Part shown: positions 30,399 through 41,363 of the stretch, in pieces
Layout of the letters: each line of letters begins with the position of its first letter
Numbering within the stretch: the first letter of the stretch is position 1
NCBI GenBank assembly: GCA_943736015.1
Contig: OX031070.1
Coordinates: 42,308,173 to 42,372,172 of the forward strand
DNA length: 64,000 nucleotides
From: Tridacna crocea
Taxonomy: Eukaryota > Mollusca > Bivalvia > Cardiida > Cardiidae
Direction of reading: 5' to 3'
The notes under the pieces: model-generated
What the model was told of the DNA's origin: nothing
What the model saw: the letters and a program-made list of their open reading frames with translations, nothing else
Databases searched by the model: none
Translations under genes and position numbers: made by a program

Positions 30399-30595
30399 TC
30401 GCCGCGATAAAACTGAAATGATTTTAAAGACGACGTAACTCACCAAATATTGGTGTATGATTCATTGTACGCCGTTTTTAACATTTTTTCAGTCATATCG
30501 CGTTGGCCAGTGCATCTACCCACGCTTTCCTGGAGTCTCTTTTACCAGTAATCTGCACAATTTTCTTTCCAAGCCACTGACTGTTTTCCAAAAAC
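30399..30595. mobile_element. Two SINE 3' ends, tail to tail
   Basis: 30399-30447 is a plus-strand end ('cgccgcgataaaactgaaat'). 30455-30595 is a minus-strand 3' half ('tgtacgccgtttttaacat' onward). Confidence 0.55.
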
Positions 30596-30699
30596 ACACC
30601 AAAGAAACAAACAAATCTTGGAGGGAAGGGACATAATCTATCCAAAATACCCATAAAAGGTTCTAAATAGTCACCCCCCATTAAGACGATCGTATACAC

Positions 30700-30924
30700 T
30701 TAACCCTTTCCCAAACAACAAGTTTTCGACTCTTCCGAACTCAAGGAGTTTGCAGACGATAATTTCAAATTTGATAAAAATGGCAGAAAGTTCTCCAAAT
30801 GGGTAGAAAACACTGTGGGAAATGGAGAAATTGCTCGTTACGAGCAATTTCTCCTTTTCCCCCAGTGTTTTCAAAGGACTTGTACTGCAGACACGTAAAA
30901 ACAAGGGCTTTGGGAAAGGGTTAA
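30700..30924. mobile_element. P1 MITE, complete, hairpin type B
   Basis: TTAA lies at 30700-30703 and 30921-30924. It closely matches the type B copy at 6848. Confidence 0.75.
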
Positions 30925-30939
30925 GATATTTGCTTTTAA

Positions 30940-31211
30940 TTGTTCATTATCTCCCTCTAGTTGGCTTTCTACAAATACACATCTATATATAATTTGAGCA
31001 TCCTGTTACAGAATCGGACTACTTTTCTACGCGACAACCGTTACTTTCAATTTCAAACTAAGTTAACGTATATTCAATTAAACACTACCTGGTGCGATTA
31101 ATTCAGCTATGATCAGCAGTTTAGAGAAATCTGGAGCTAAAATAGGCCTGATTCTCCGCAAAGCCATCTTCTCAATTTCGAATCTTCGGAAAATTTGACA
31201 TACGCAGACAA
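30940..31211 (+). mobile_element. T7 copy, left end missing, internal deletion
   Basis: The T7 body from 'cattatctccctctagttgg' is present, with a diverged right terminal repeat ending 'catacgcagacaac'. Confidence 0.6.
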
Positions 31212-31489
31212 CCTATAGTTGATGGTATTAGAAACAATTGGTAACAGTCTGCTCTTTATGCACTTTTTGCGAATAGGGATTTTTTACGGTCCATACATTG
31301 TGCAGGATTGTTCAAAATAGCATTTTAGTTGGTCTTTAGATATAAAGGTCGCGACCTTTTTCTTCTTTGTTTCAAAGTTTTGTATCAAAACTGCTGCACT
31401 TTTAAATTTTCTGACCTAGGCGTAGTTATTCTGGTAGAATGAAGGTTGTTTAAAGATTAATTTCAAACTGATTATTTAGACATTGTGAA
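31212..31489. other. No feature recognised
   Basis: AT-rich sequence with no coding frame or matched repeat. Confidence 0.35.
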
Positions 31490-31685
31490 ATAGGAAAAAG
31501 GGTAGGAAAAAAAAAAAAAAACCGTGGGTAGAGGAGAAAATACCGTTAACTAGCATTTTTTCTTTTCACCATAATATTTTTCCAAACTGTGTCTTCCTGA
31601 GGGTCTTAACACAAAAAATGCTGGAGATACTTTTTTAGATCAAGATCAGACTAAACGGAAATTGGATCTACACGGTTTCCTATTT
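31490..31685. mobile_element. P1 relic followed by P2 relic
   Basis: A decayed P1 hairpin ('gtgggtagaggagaaaatac') lies at 31533-31580. P2 hairpin arms ('tagatcaagatcagact', 'ggatctacac') lie at 31639-31675. Confidence 0.4.
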
Positions 31686-32058
31686 AAGTTAGATAATCCA
31701 AAATAACCATGAAATAAACATTTCGGATGTTTGACCTGATTTAAAAGATCCTCTATATTAATTCAGGGCTCTACTGGTTAAAAACACGAAATCATTTGGG
31801 TGAAAGTTTGCAGTTGACTCAGCACTGTAAATTTTACCAGCATATACAAATAGACATCTGACAACCCATGTTGTCGAATAATGAGGGTCATTCTTCAGTT
31901 ATTTCCCTTTATTCTTCTCCAATACCACATTGGTCCTGATAAGGGAATTGCTTGGATTTTATCCTTGATTTTCTTGCACTGAACAGCAATTTTCCCGAGA
32001 CAATATTTCAAGTAAATCTAGTTAGACTTTTGTACAAATCGATATATACGGAGTTGCC
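31686..32058. other. No gene or known repeat seen
   Basis: AT-rich sequence without a supported frame. Confidence 0.35.
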
Positions 32059-32067
32059 GGTGAATAA

Positions 32068-32469
32068 CATCTTCGCAAGCCAAGGCTGACGATTCACTAC
32101 GCTACTCTACCCTTGGCGGATCGAGCTTGATTTTTACATTCACCCGATACGCTTTTTCATTGGCTGCAGCCAGCTCTAGCTGCAACGAATTAAATCGCTC
32201 GTAGCATTTCATCTTTGATGAAAATAGAAGAAGGTCGCTACCTTTCGAATAGAAGGTAAACGTGGAAACCCACGTGGATGTCTGCTTATCGCTTCATGTG
32301 TATTCGTAAGCGGTTTGTAAAACGATATTTCATTTGCTTTTAGAAATATGATGTAAAGGGGGGTAATAACCAGCATCAAATAGAGGGCGCATCGCAGGAA
32401 TCTTAAAATCGGGCTCAATCAGCCAAGGTAAGATCCACGTAGTGATCGTAAACTTGGCTTGTGAAGATG
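32068..32469. mobile_element. M8 element, Mutator-like MITE, complete
   Basis: It is flanked by direct repeats GGTGAATAA at 32059-32067 and 32470-32478. Ends are CATCTTCGCAAGCCAAGG and an imperfect inverse. It is about 400 bp like the copy at 15884, with the same interior. Confidence 0.75.
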
Positions 32470-32478
32470 GGTGAATAA

Positions 32479-32966
32479 GAAAGGAATTTAATTTGAATTG
32501 CATGTGGACCGTAAACATTGTTATAACTATCGCTACATCCCCAGTGGAACCAAGGATAAAAACAAAGGAATACAGGTTTAAGGATCACTGTGTGTTATTT
32601 AGTTACCTTCAGTCCTTATCTGGCCCCCGCCCCCCCCCCCCCCCCCACCCAAACGTTCTGCAAAAACCCTATAGTGCGCACAAATCGCAACATTACGACG
32701 TGAACAGCAAAACATCCCGATGTTTTGTTGAGGGTGGGGTGGAGGATCGTTCAATCTTTACTAAACGACGAAATTTTGCATTCTTCACTCGTTTTCATCC
32801 AGTATCTTAACCATTTTTCTTTCTTTGTTTTATGTAACGACAATTTACTCTTCATGCCAAATATTGCCCCAGACGGTTGCAAGGTTGCACATAATTATTA
32901 CGCCGGATAGAAAATGCATTTTATTCTATTGCGGACAGCCACAGACAGAACACAGCAGTTTCTTGT
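32479..32966. other. No gene; poly-C run and a P1 end fragment
   Basis: A C-rich run lies near 32627-32646. 'tactaaacgacgaaattttg' at about 32759 looks like a P1 long-arm terminus. The frames here are short and unsupported. Confidence 0.35.
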
Positions 32967-33205
32967 TTAACCCATTACCACACACTCCCTACTTTTGACG
33001 GCCCTGAGAAAGAAGCCTTTTGAAAACACTGTAGGAAAAGGAGAAAATGCTGGTAACCAGCATTTTCTTCTTTCCCCACAGTGTTTTCTACCCTTCCCAG
33101 GTAAAATTTCATTTTTTCAGTCATCTTTATTTTGTCGTCTGCAAATGCTTTCAATTTGAACCAATTTGAACCAGTCTAAAATTTGGTCGTGTGGTAAAGA
33201 GTTAA
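32967..33205. mobile_element. P1 MITE, complete
   Basis: TTAA lies at 32967-32970 and 33202-33205. A 10-bp 'aatttgaacc' is duplicated in the long arm. Confidence 0.75.
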
Positions 33206-33296
33206 ATCGAAGCTTTTTTCTCCATTGTCGTGTTGGAAAGGAGGAAGTGGGTTTGAAGGATTTTTCTATGACGCAATAGTAACAGAAGCTATACGA

Positions 33297-33480
33297 AAGC
33301 ATGGAGGGGTGCACTGAGGGCCGGGCTAATACTGAAATAATGTTGAAAACCGCGTTTATCATCAATCAACCGACCGACCAATCGAACTTACGACTGACTG
33401 TTATCGATCGATCAATCAGTCAATCAAACGAACGAACGATCGATCGATTGTTCAAATAGTCAGTCAGTTAGTCAATCAAT
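33297..33480 (+). mobile_element. SINE 3' end with long degenerate tail
   Basis: 'gctaatactgaaataatgtt' and 'aaccgcgtttatcatcaat' mark the end. The tail carries repeated ATCGATC and AATCAGTC units to about 33480. Confidence 0.6.
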
Positions 33481-33482
33481 AG

Positions 33483-33750
33483 CGTGCAGTCTGATCTTGG
33501 ATCTATACTTTCCGCTTATTATACGCTCGTACCTCCCACAACGTAGTGTGGAATCGCCATGGCTGTCTGTCTGTTTGTCCGTCCGTAGACACAAATTTGT
33601 CCGCAGCAATACTCCTAGTTTTTCATGTACTGAACTCAAATTTACAAACAGGGTTCCTATTAACATGAAGTTGTGCATGTGGAATTTTCATGACCATGCT
33701 GCGATATGTTACGGAATTATCTCCCCTTGAACTTTTTTTCAACGCTTACT
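33483..33750 (+). mobile_element. P2 fragment joined to a HINE-like fragment
   Basis: A P2 half hairpin ('gtgcagtctgatcttggatc') is followed by 'ctgtctgtctgtttgtccgt', the kind of mini-array found just inside HINE 5' ends. Further AT-rich sequence ends 'gttacggaattatctccc'. The element identity is uncertain. Confidence 0.35.
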
Positions 33751-34220
33751 TTTGTACTAAACCATACTACATTCTGTGACAAAGATCTATTTTTGTGACA
33801 AGGAGCTGGTGGGGGTACGAGAACACGTTTAGTGATAGCTCTAGTTTACTCAAGGCTTTAAATATATTTTCTCTGTATTTCGTTCAATCAACTTTCTTTG
33901 ATTTGCTACAGCTGATCAAATCTACTTTGATCTGATTAATCCCTTTCGCTGCCAACAAGACAAATTCGACTCTTGTCAAGATATAAAAAAAGAGATTAAA
34001 AAACCCATTTTAAATCCGATTAAAGATGAGTTTTGATTAAAGTTTAGCATCAGTTAACGGGCGACGTAGATTCAAGATCAGATTGCGCAGTTTGTGCAGT
34101 CCACTAATGATATCTAAGATATCAATAGCAGTGAAAGAGATAGAATTATCGACTAAGGTCATTCAAGAATTTTCACTGACATTTATCCGGAATAAATACA
34201 GACATCATTTTGTAACCCAA
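33751..34220. other. No gene; one P2 hairpin relic
   Basis: A decayed P2 hairpin lies at about 34063-34110 ('agattcaagatcagattgcg'). Otherwise the stretch is unique AT-rich sequence. Confidence 0.4.
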
Positions 34221-34446
34221 TTAACCCTTTAACCAATAAGGCATTCCTATGGCATCTCTAATTGACCCTAAATAACAGCAAGGATGAAGCCGTTTATGTG
34301 TAAATGACACCTTTTGATAGCATAGAAAACATTGTGACAAAAGGTGAAATTGCTGGTCATGGGCAATTTCACCTTTTGCCACAATGTTTTCTAAATGCTC
34401 CTACAAGCAATGCTTAGAAATGAGTATCTATGGAGTAAAGGGTTAA
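34221..34446. mobile_element. P1-related MITE, hairpin type C, complete
   Basis: TTAA lies at 34221-34224 and 34443-34446. The arm reads GTGACAAAAGGTGAAATTGC. It closely matches the copy at 26454. Confidence 0.75.
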
Positions 34447-34901
34447 AGAAATTATACTGGTTAATAAAACTTTCGAACAAATTACCGAATTTATCAAGAT
34501 CTAACGAAATTTTGCCCAGTCTTTTTGTTATTTTGTTTATATTAGTTTGAGGTTTCTATAACACTCGAGTCCATATGAGAGAGTTTTCTATAATTTCTTA
34601 TAAGTTCTTCTACTATGCATCTCTCCAAGAACGTGTTGTTGTTATCGTCCTTGTTAATTCAATTCCCTCAATATAAAAAAGAGATACTTGTAATTTAGAG
34701 CCTGTCGTACATGAAAACATCAGTAAATAAAAAAAAAATATTTTAAAAAAAATAGCAGGTATGGTAGACAGCTTTCAGCTTTTTGTTTTCTTGCTGAACT
34801 TCAATATTGTTATTTATCACATAGATACATATAAGTACGGCGAAAACTGATAAATCATCAGTAGTGAAGAAAGACACATTTTAGCGGTAGGCCTTATTTG
34901 C
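34447..34901. other. No gene or known repeat seen
   Basis: AT-rich with an A-run near 34727-34752. No supported frame. Confidence 0.35.
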
Positions 34902-35129
34902 TTAAATCATTACCACACGACACTATTTAAGGCTTGTCCAAATCGAAAGCATTAACAGACGACAAAATAAAAGTGACTAAAAATTTGTAATGTGTTTTGT
35001 GAAGAGTAGAAAACATTGTGGGAAAAGGAGAAAATGCTGGCTACCAGCATTTTCTCCTTTTCCTACAGTGTTTTCTAAAGGCTTCTTTCTCAGGGTCGTC
35101 AAAATTAGGGATTGTGTGGTAATGGGTTG
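34902..35129. mobile_element. P1 MITE, near complete
   Basis: Left TTAA at 34902-34905; the right edge is TTGA at 35126-35129. The hairpin is near-perfect around 'tgctggctaccagca'. Confidence 0.7.
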
Positions 35130-35501
35130 AAGTGCTAGGTAACCCCTTGAAATATTTATGGATTTCTCTCCAGAATCTGGCAAAGGCTTGTGGGAATATC
35201 ATAGACATAGACATACTTTATTACGTATACATATACATGTATCTTGTAACAGTATATATGATTTTACCATACCTGTGGTCATGTGATGTGTACAGTAACA
35301 ACCCCATAGAATATAACAAAAGCCAAGTTCTACCATTTTACAAAAATACTGAGAAAAAAAGGAGATCGTACTTATACGATAATTAATGAGTAACCCAAAC
35401 TTGTATAGCACATAGAGATCACACCTTGAAGGGGTGGTCGCTGAGCGTGAAATGGACACTATAATTTGTCATTTTGAGCTTTACCTTAGAAAATATCTGA
35501 A
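35130..35501. other. No gene or known repeat seen
   Basis: AT-rich with ATA/ACATGTAT runs near 35225-35245. No supported frame. Confidence 0.35.
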
Positions 35502-35730
35502 ATAGCCCTTTACTCCATAGATACTAATTTCTACGCATTGCTTATGGGAGCCCTTGGAAAACATGGTGGCAAAATGCGAAATTGCTCGTGACGAGCAATC
35601 TCACCTTCTGTCACAATGTTTTCTATTCTGTCAAAAGGTGTAACACACACACAAAAAACGGCCCCCTCCCTGCTATTATTGTAGGTCATGTAGAGACACC
35701 ATAGAAATGCCTTATGTGGTAAAGGGATAA
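35502..35730. mobile_element. P1-related MITE, hairpin type C
   Basis: Ends CCCTTTACTCCATAG and 'atgtggtaaaggga'. Arm 'ggtggcaaaatgcgaaattg' with a diverged partner. Confidence 0.6.
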
Positions 35731-36236
35731 TGTAACAGAATAAGGATATATCACTATATACATATAGATAAAACGTGCCCACAATGTGGGATAATAGAGA
35801 TGTACAAGCCGACACCGAATACGGACATTTGACAAGATACAATACAATAATACAATATAATACATTTATTTGCTTCAATGTAAACAATGTACACTTTGCA
35901 AAATATCAATGATGAAATAACAGAGTAGTCAACGTGATTTTTCATTTAATTGAAACTATCAAGCGGGAAAGAGAGTGAAGAAGCTATTCCGTAATTGAAA
36001 ATTATACGTGACCTGTTTTGATTGAAGATCTTATCCAATTTTTTTGCGAAATTGGAATAATTCTATTGTTGAGAGAATAGCTTGAATTATTTTTCTGGTG
36101 TTTATATGGTATTCAAACTACTTTCGTATCAAGCTTTTGAAAACATTGTAGCAAAAGGAGACAAATCACCCAGAAGTCAATATCTTGTGTGTTTATTTTT
36201 TTTTTTCGAAATAAAGCCTTTGAAAACATGCGATTT
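35731..36236. other. No gene; old repeat fragments
   Basis: 'gagatgtacaagccgacacc' at 35797 recurs inverted at about 48680. A P1 scrap ('ttttgaaaacattgtagcaa') lies at 36126. No coding frame is supported. Confidence 0.4.
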
Positions 36237-38310
36237 TTAGCTCACCTGAGCACGAAGTGCTCATGGTGAGCTATTGTGATCGTGCTGTGTCCGGCGTCCG
36301 TCGTCCGTCGTGCGTCGTGCGTCGTGCGGCGTGCGTCGTGCGTCGTGCGTCGTCCGTCGTCAACTTTTTACCTTGTGTACGCTCTAGAGGCCACAGTTTT
36401 AGTCGGATACTCATGAAAATTGGTCAGGATGTTTGTCTCGATGAAATCTCGGACGAGTTCGAAAATGGGTCATGTGGGGTCAAAAACTAGGTCACTAGGT
36501 CAAATCTTAGAAAAACCTTGTGTACGCTCTAGAGGCCACATTTTCAGTCGGATACTCATGAAAGTTGGTCAGGATGTTTGTCTGGATGATATCTCGGACG
36601 AGTTCGAAAATGGGTCACGTGGGGTCAAAAACTAGGTCACCAGGTCAAATCTTAGAAAAACCTTTTGTACGCTCTAGAGGCCACATTTTCAGTCGGATAC
36701 TCATGAAAGTTGGTCAGGATGTTTGTCTGGATGATATCTCGGACGAGTTCGAAAATGGGTCACGTGGGGTCAAAAACTAGGTCACCAGGTCAAATCTTAG
36801 AAAAACCTTTTGTACGCTCTAGAGGCCACATTTTCAGTCGGATACTCATGAAAGTTGGTCAGGATGTTTGTCTGGATGATATCTCGGACGAGTTCGAAAA
36901 TGGGTCACGTGGGGTCAAAAACTAGGTCACCAGGTCAAATCTTAGAAAAACCTTTTGTACGCTCTAGAGGCCACATTTTCAGTCGGATACTCATGAAAGT
37001 TGGTCAGGATGTTTGTCTGGATGATATCTCGGACGAGTTCGAAAATGGGTCACGTGGGGTCAAAAACTAGGTCACCAGGTCAAATCTTAGAAAAACCTTT
37101 TGTACGCTCTAGAGGCCACATTTTCAGTCGGATACTCATGAAAGTTGGTCAGGATGTTTGTCTGGATGATATCTCGGACGAGTTTGAAAATGGGTCACGT
37201 GGGGTCAAAAACTAGGTCACCAGGTCAAATCTTAGAAAAACCTTTTGTACGCTCTAGAGGCCACATTTCCAGATGGATACTCATGAAAGTTGGTCAGGAT
37301 GTTTGTCTGGATGATATCTCGGACGAGTTCGAAAATGGGTCACGTGGGGTCAAAAACTAGGTCACTAGGTCAAATCTTAGAAAAACCTTTTGTATGCTCT
37401 AGAGGCCACATTTTCAGTTGGATACTCATGAAAGTTGGTCAGGATATTTGTCTGGATGATATCTCGGACAAGATCGAAAATGGGTCATGTGGGGTCAAAA
37501 ACTAGGTCACTAGGTCAAATGTTAGAAAAACCTTTTGTAGGCTCTAAAGGCCACATTTTCAGTCCGAAACTCTTGTTAGTTGGTCAGAATGTTTGTCTTG
37601 ATGATATCTCAGACAGGTTTGAAAATGGGTCATTGGGGGTTCAAAACTAGGTCACCAGGTCAAATCTTAGAAAAACCTTGTATATGCTCTGGATGCCACA
37701 TTTTCAGTCCAACACTCTTGAAAATTAGTCAGAATGTTTGCCTTTATAATATCTTGGATGAGTTTGAAAATGGGTCATGTTGGGTCAAAAACTGGGTCAA
37801 TAGGTCAAATGTTATAAACACCTTTTGTATGCTCTGGAGGACACATTTTCAGTCTGATACTCCTAAAACCTGTTCATTATATTTGTCCTGGTGATACCTT
37901 GAATGAGATTGAAAATGGGTCATGTGGAGTCAAAAACTAGGTCAATGGGTCAAATATTAGAAAAACCTTGTGTACACTCTAGAGGCTACATTTTCTGCCT
38001 GATATTCTTCAGACTTGGTCAGAATGTTTGTTTTGGTGATGTCTCAAAAGAGTTTGATAATGGGTAATTGTCGGGTCCAAAACTAGGTCACTTGATGAAA
38101 TCTTAGAAAAACCTTTTGTACACTGTAGAGGCCACATTTTCAGTCCAATACTCATGAAACTTGGCCAGAATGTTTGTCTTATTGATATCTCAAAAGTGTT
38201 TGATGATGGGTAATGTCTGATAAAAAACTAGGTCACTGGGAAACTAGATGGTGCATGTTTGGTCAATAAACTCAGGTGAGCGATTTCAGGGCCATCATGG
38301 CCCTCTTGTT
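36237..38310 (+). mobile_element. HINE-A: Helentron-like non-autonomous element
   Basis: The left end TTAGCTCACCTGAGCAC folds into a hairpin (GAGCACGAAGTGCTC) within a larger palindrome to 36272. A GTCCGTC/GTGCGTC mini-array follows, then thirteen 145-bp monomers. The inverse of the left end (TCAGGTGAGC) is near 38272, followed by a short hairpin 'agggccatcatggccct' and terminal CTTGTT. Subterminal inverted repeats, an internal tandem array, a 3' hairpin and insertion at a T-rich site are traits of Helentron-associated elements. No helicase or Rep gene is present. The class is inferred from structure. Confidence 0.7.
36371..38240 (+). repeat. Tandem array, 145-bp monomer, 13 copies
   Basis: Monomers start 'ccttntgtacgctctagagg' at 36371 and every 145 bp to 37966; the last starts at 38112 and is cut short. 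Monomers starting 36661, 36806 and 36951 are identical to the eye, and those after 37386 diverge steadily. The overlapping 71-codon frames on this strand are by-products of the repeat. Confidence 0.9.
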
Positions 38311-38448
38311 GGTACTTCTTTGGTATAATAATTTATAAAAACAATATGGCAAAGGTGATATGTAATGCGACTATTGAAAACAGAAAAGTGGAAGGTGACG
38401 TAATTCAGCAAAGTTAACATATATTCATTATACAATATACATCTATTC

Positions 38449-38672
38449 AAATCATTACCAAACGACATTTTAGGCTTGTCCAAATCGAAAGCACCTGCAG
38501 ACGACAAAATAAAGTGACCGAAAATTTGAAGTTCATCTTGCGAAGGGTAGAAAACATTGTGGAAAAAGGAGAAAACGCTGGTTACCATTATTTTCTCCTT
38601 TTCCTGCAATGCCCCTCAAAGATCTCTTTCTCAGGGGCGTCAAAAGCTGGGGTCATGCGGTAATGGGCCAAA
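38449..38672. mobile_element. P1 MITE, diverged
   Basis: From 'aaatcattaccaaacgacat' to 'tgcggtaatgggccaa'. The hairpin is recognisable, with one arm degraded. Confidence 0.55.
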
Positions 38673-38817
38673 TTATGCCTCTATAACTTATAGAAGGCCT
38701 TCCCAAAACTTACAGACATCCACAATGACATAAAAAACATTAATATTTGATACAATTTAAAACCTTTGAAAACATAATGGTTTTAGGCATTTTCATCAGT
38801 ATTTTGGTGATTTATCA

Positions 38818-39312
38818 TCATGAGAGTGCAGCCTGTCTTAACATAATAGCATGGTTGATATATTTTGCCAGGTTATATACAACTTTTTTATTTGTAGAAG
38901 ACATCAAAATTTCAAACTTTTTCAATGTTGGCCACCGACAGAAAAATGGTTTTAGAAATTGTCTCCGTAAAGCTCGATAGAATGGACATGCTAACAAGAA
39001 ATGATATTCACTTTCAGTTACGTTCATGTTACAGACTTTACAAATCCTTTCTGCTCGAGGAATATTCTGATATCTGCCCGCTTCTATTTCTAAGTTATGA
39101 GACGCGGTTCGAAATTTGCATAGGGCGATTCTTAAATTTTTGTCCGAAATAAAATTGAGATATTTTTCTTGTGTAAATGAGTGCTTAAAAATACTGTAAT
39201 AATGAAGACGTGGAGAGTTGTTTATATTTGAGTACCAAGATTGATAATATTGATCATATATGCGTTGTTTGATAAGCTGAAAGTTTATTGATTCAATTCT
39301 TGATTTATCCAC
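38818..39312 (-). pseudogene. LINE ORF2 C-terminal part
   Basis: It encodes about 164 residues that continue the RT frame after one frameshift near 39310. A motif CKVCNMNVTESEYHFLLAC (Cys-X2-Cys, then His and Cys) is the zinc-knuckle-like tail common at LINE ORF2 C-termini. It ends with a stop at 38818. Confidence 0.75.
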
Positions 39313-40463
39313 AAGTTATTGAATCCGAGTGATTGAGGAAGTTTTTTAACATGATAGGCCCAGTTAAGTTTATTATACGAAAAATTAGAGTCAGCGTCTT
39401 TTTTTAACATTTTGTACACTAGTCTAACAACACTGTTTTGTGGCAACTTTAAAATTTTTAACCAGTAGCGTATCATATCGCATTTTCTGATAACGCTTAG
39501 AGGAACTCTTCCGAGTTCTCCGTAGACGCTTAATAAATTTGTTGACTTTTTTACACAGAGAACTTTTCTACAAAATTTATTGTGGATAACTTCAACGTCT
39601 GTTCCGGAGCTGTATGACCAAATTTCAGAAGCATAATGCATTACAGGTAAAACTAAAGAATCAAAAAGATCAAATTTTTTCTTAATTGTAAAATCAAATT
39701 TGTTAAATACTGTAAATAAACTGTGAAGAGACTTAGATGCGTTCTCAGCAAGTTTTCTCTGTGATCGTAACCAAAAACCATTTTTAAAAAGGTACATACC
39801 TAAATATTTAAAACTTAAGACAATTTCGAGTTTTTGTCCGTATAGAAAGAAGTCATATGTTGAGTGATTTCTACTTTTTTCAAAGATCATAACTTTAGTT
39901 CTTGCAGTATTAATTTGCATCTGCCATTTGTTGCAATATGTTTCAATATTTGTTAGCATTGACTGAAGACCTTCGGGCGTTGTAGAAAACAGAGCTTGAT
40001 CATCAGCAAATAATAATAAAAATAACCTGAATTCATCAATTGTAAAAATTCCGTCAATTTCAGCATTTATATTTTCTATAATGTCATGGACGAACATAAT
40101 AAAAAGTAAACTTGAATTAGGATCCCCTTGCTTTACGCCGAAATAAGAATCTATGGTAGATGAGACATTGTTATTAAATTTAACGGCAGCTTTCACTGTC
40201 GAATACATAGCTTTTAAGGCATTTACCATTTTAGAGCTTATGTTTTGAGATAACAGTTTTTGCCACAGTAGCGTGCGGTTTATTTTGTCAAAACATTTTT
40301 CATAATCGATAAAGACAGTGTATAATTTCTTACCCGCGCTTAAAACTTTTGTTATTATTGAATGAAGTATGAAAATGCAGTCTATTGTACTTTTGTTTTT
40401 TTTTGATATCTAAATTGATATTTACCTATATTATCATGTTTTTCGTTCCATGACTTTAATCGA
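39285..40463 (-). pseudogene. LINE reverse transcriptase, core
   Basis: Reverse-transcriptase motifs are visible in order. FIDYEKCFD (first catalytic Asp) lies at about 40315-40290, upstream of the longest open segment. GVKQGDPNSS lies near 40145, and LLFADDQALFS (catalytic Asp pair) near 40020. The thumb region with 'LFDSLVLPVMHYASEIWS' follows. The segment from 40463 to 40230 is out of frame with the part before it: the preceding frame ends at 40464 and a stop near 40395 must be bypassed. The enzyme is therefore broken. Confidence 0.8.
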
Positions 40464-41363
40464 TTATAATATAATCTGTGAATAAATTTTTGGTAATATA
40501 TTATTGAGAGTTATTCCTCTATAATTTTTTGGATCAGATGAATCTCCGCTTTTAAATATTGGTATTATGTATCCCAGTCCCCAACTTCTTGGGTAAAGAG
40601 AATTTTCAAAGAATGAATTGGAAATATCTAAAAGTATTGGTCCTATGAAACTGTATGATGCTTTTATAATTTCCGCAGATATGTTGTCCGGACCTGTAGC
40701 TTTTTCGTTGTTTTGACTAAAAACGGCTGTTTTTACCTCTTTGGTTGTAAAGGGTTTATCTAGATCGAAATCCGAAATATTTGGATAATTATCATTTTGT
40801 GATGTATTTTGGGTATAATCGTGATTCGACAATAATGTTTTAAAATGTTTGTAAAACTGATCAATATCAATTTCTTCATTCGTTATTTTCGTAGAAGAGG
40901 CGCGTACTCTTTTTATTTCTTTCCAGAAATTTCGTGGGTCTCTTTTTGCAATATTTTCAAGATTCACTGATTCTTTTTTCATGTATATCTGCTTTGCCCT
41001 TTTTCTCGTATTGTTATATTTATTTTTTGTCTTTATATAGTTAGGTCTATTGTCCTCTGTATTATGTTTACTGAATTCAATTTTAGCGATATTAAAGTTT
41101 TGTTTTGCTTTTTTACATGCCTCATTAAACCATTTTGGTAATGGATTGTACCAACCATTTACACGGACTCGTTTACCAAAAACAGCTTTTGCGTTTTCTT
41201 CCAAGAAATTTGTCAGAAAATTCACACGATTTTCAACACAATCTGAATGTGAGATATTTTCGATTAATTCGGCTATTCTATTTTGTAAAAGATTTTCAAA
41301 AACAGGGATTTTATTTTCATCAAAAATTATTGTATCGATTGTTTCCTCAAAGGATCTATTTTT
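40464..41363 (-). pseudogene. LINE ORF2 linker and RT fingers
   Basis: This frame joins the endonuclease to the RT. It contains 'DPRNFWKEIKRVRA', 'EKATGPDNISAEIIKA' (the RT finger motif K-A-x-G-x-D) and 'FKSGDSSDPKNYRGITL' before it stops. Codons continue upstream from the ATG at 41225 to 41363 without a stop. There the frame meets the HINE-C insertion. Confidence 0.8.

Noticed and set aside
36420-37894. Chain of near-identical 71-codon frames on the plus strand
   Set aside because: They recur every 145 bp with the HINE-A monomer, overlap each other in shifting frames and have no independent coding signature.
36371-38240. Regularly spaced repeats resembling a CRISPR array
   Set aside because: The whole 145-bp unit is conserved with no unique spacers, and the genome is animal.
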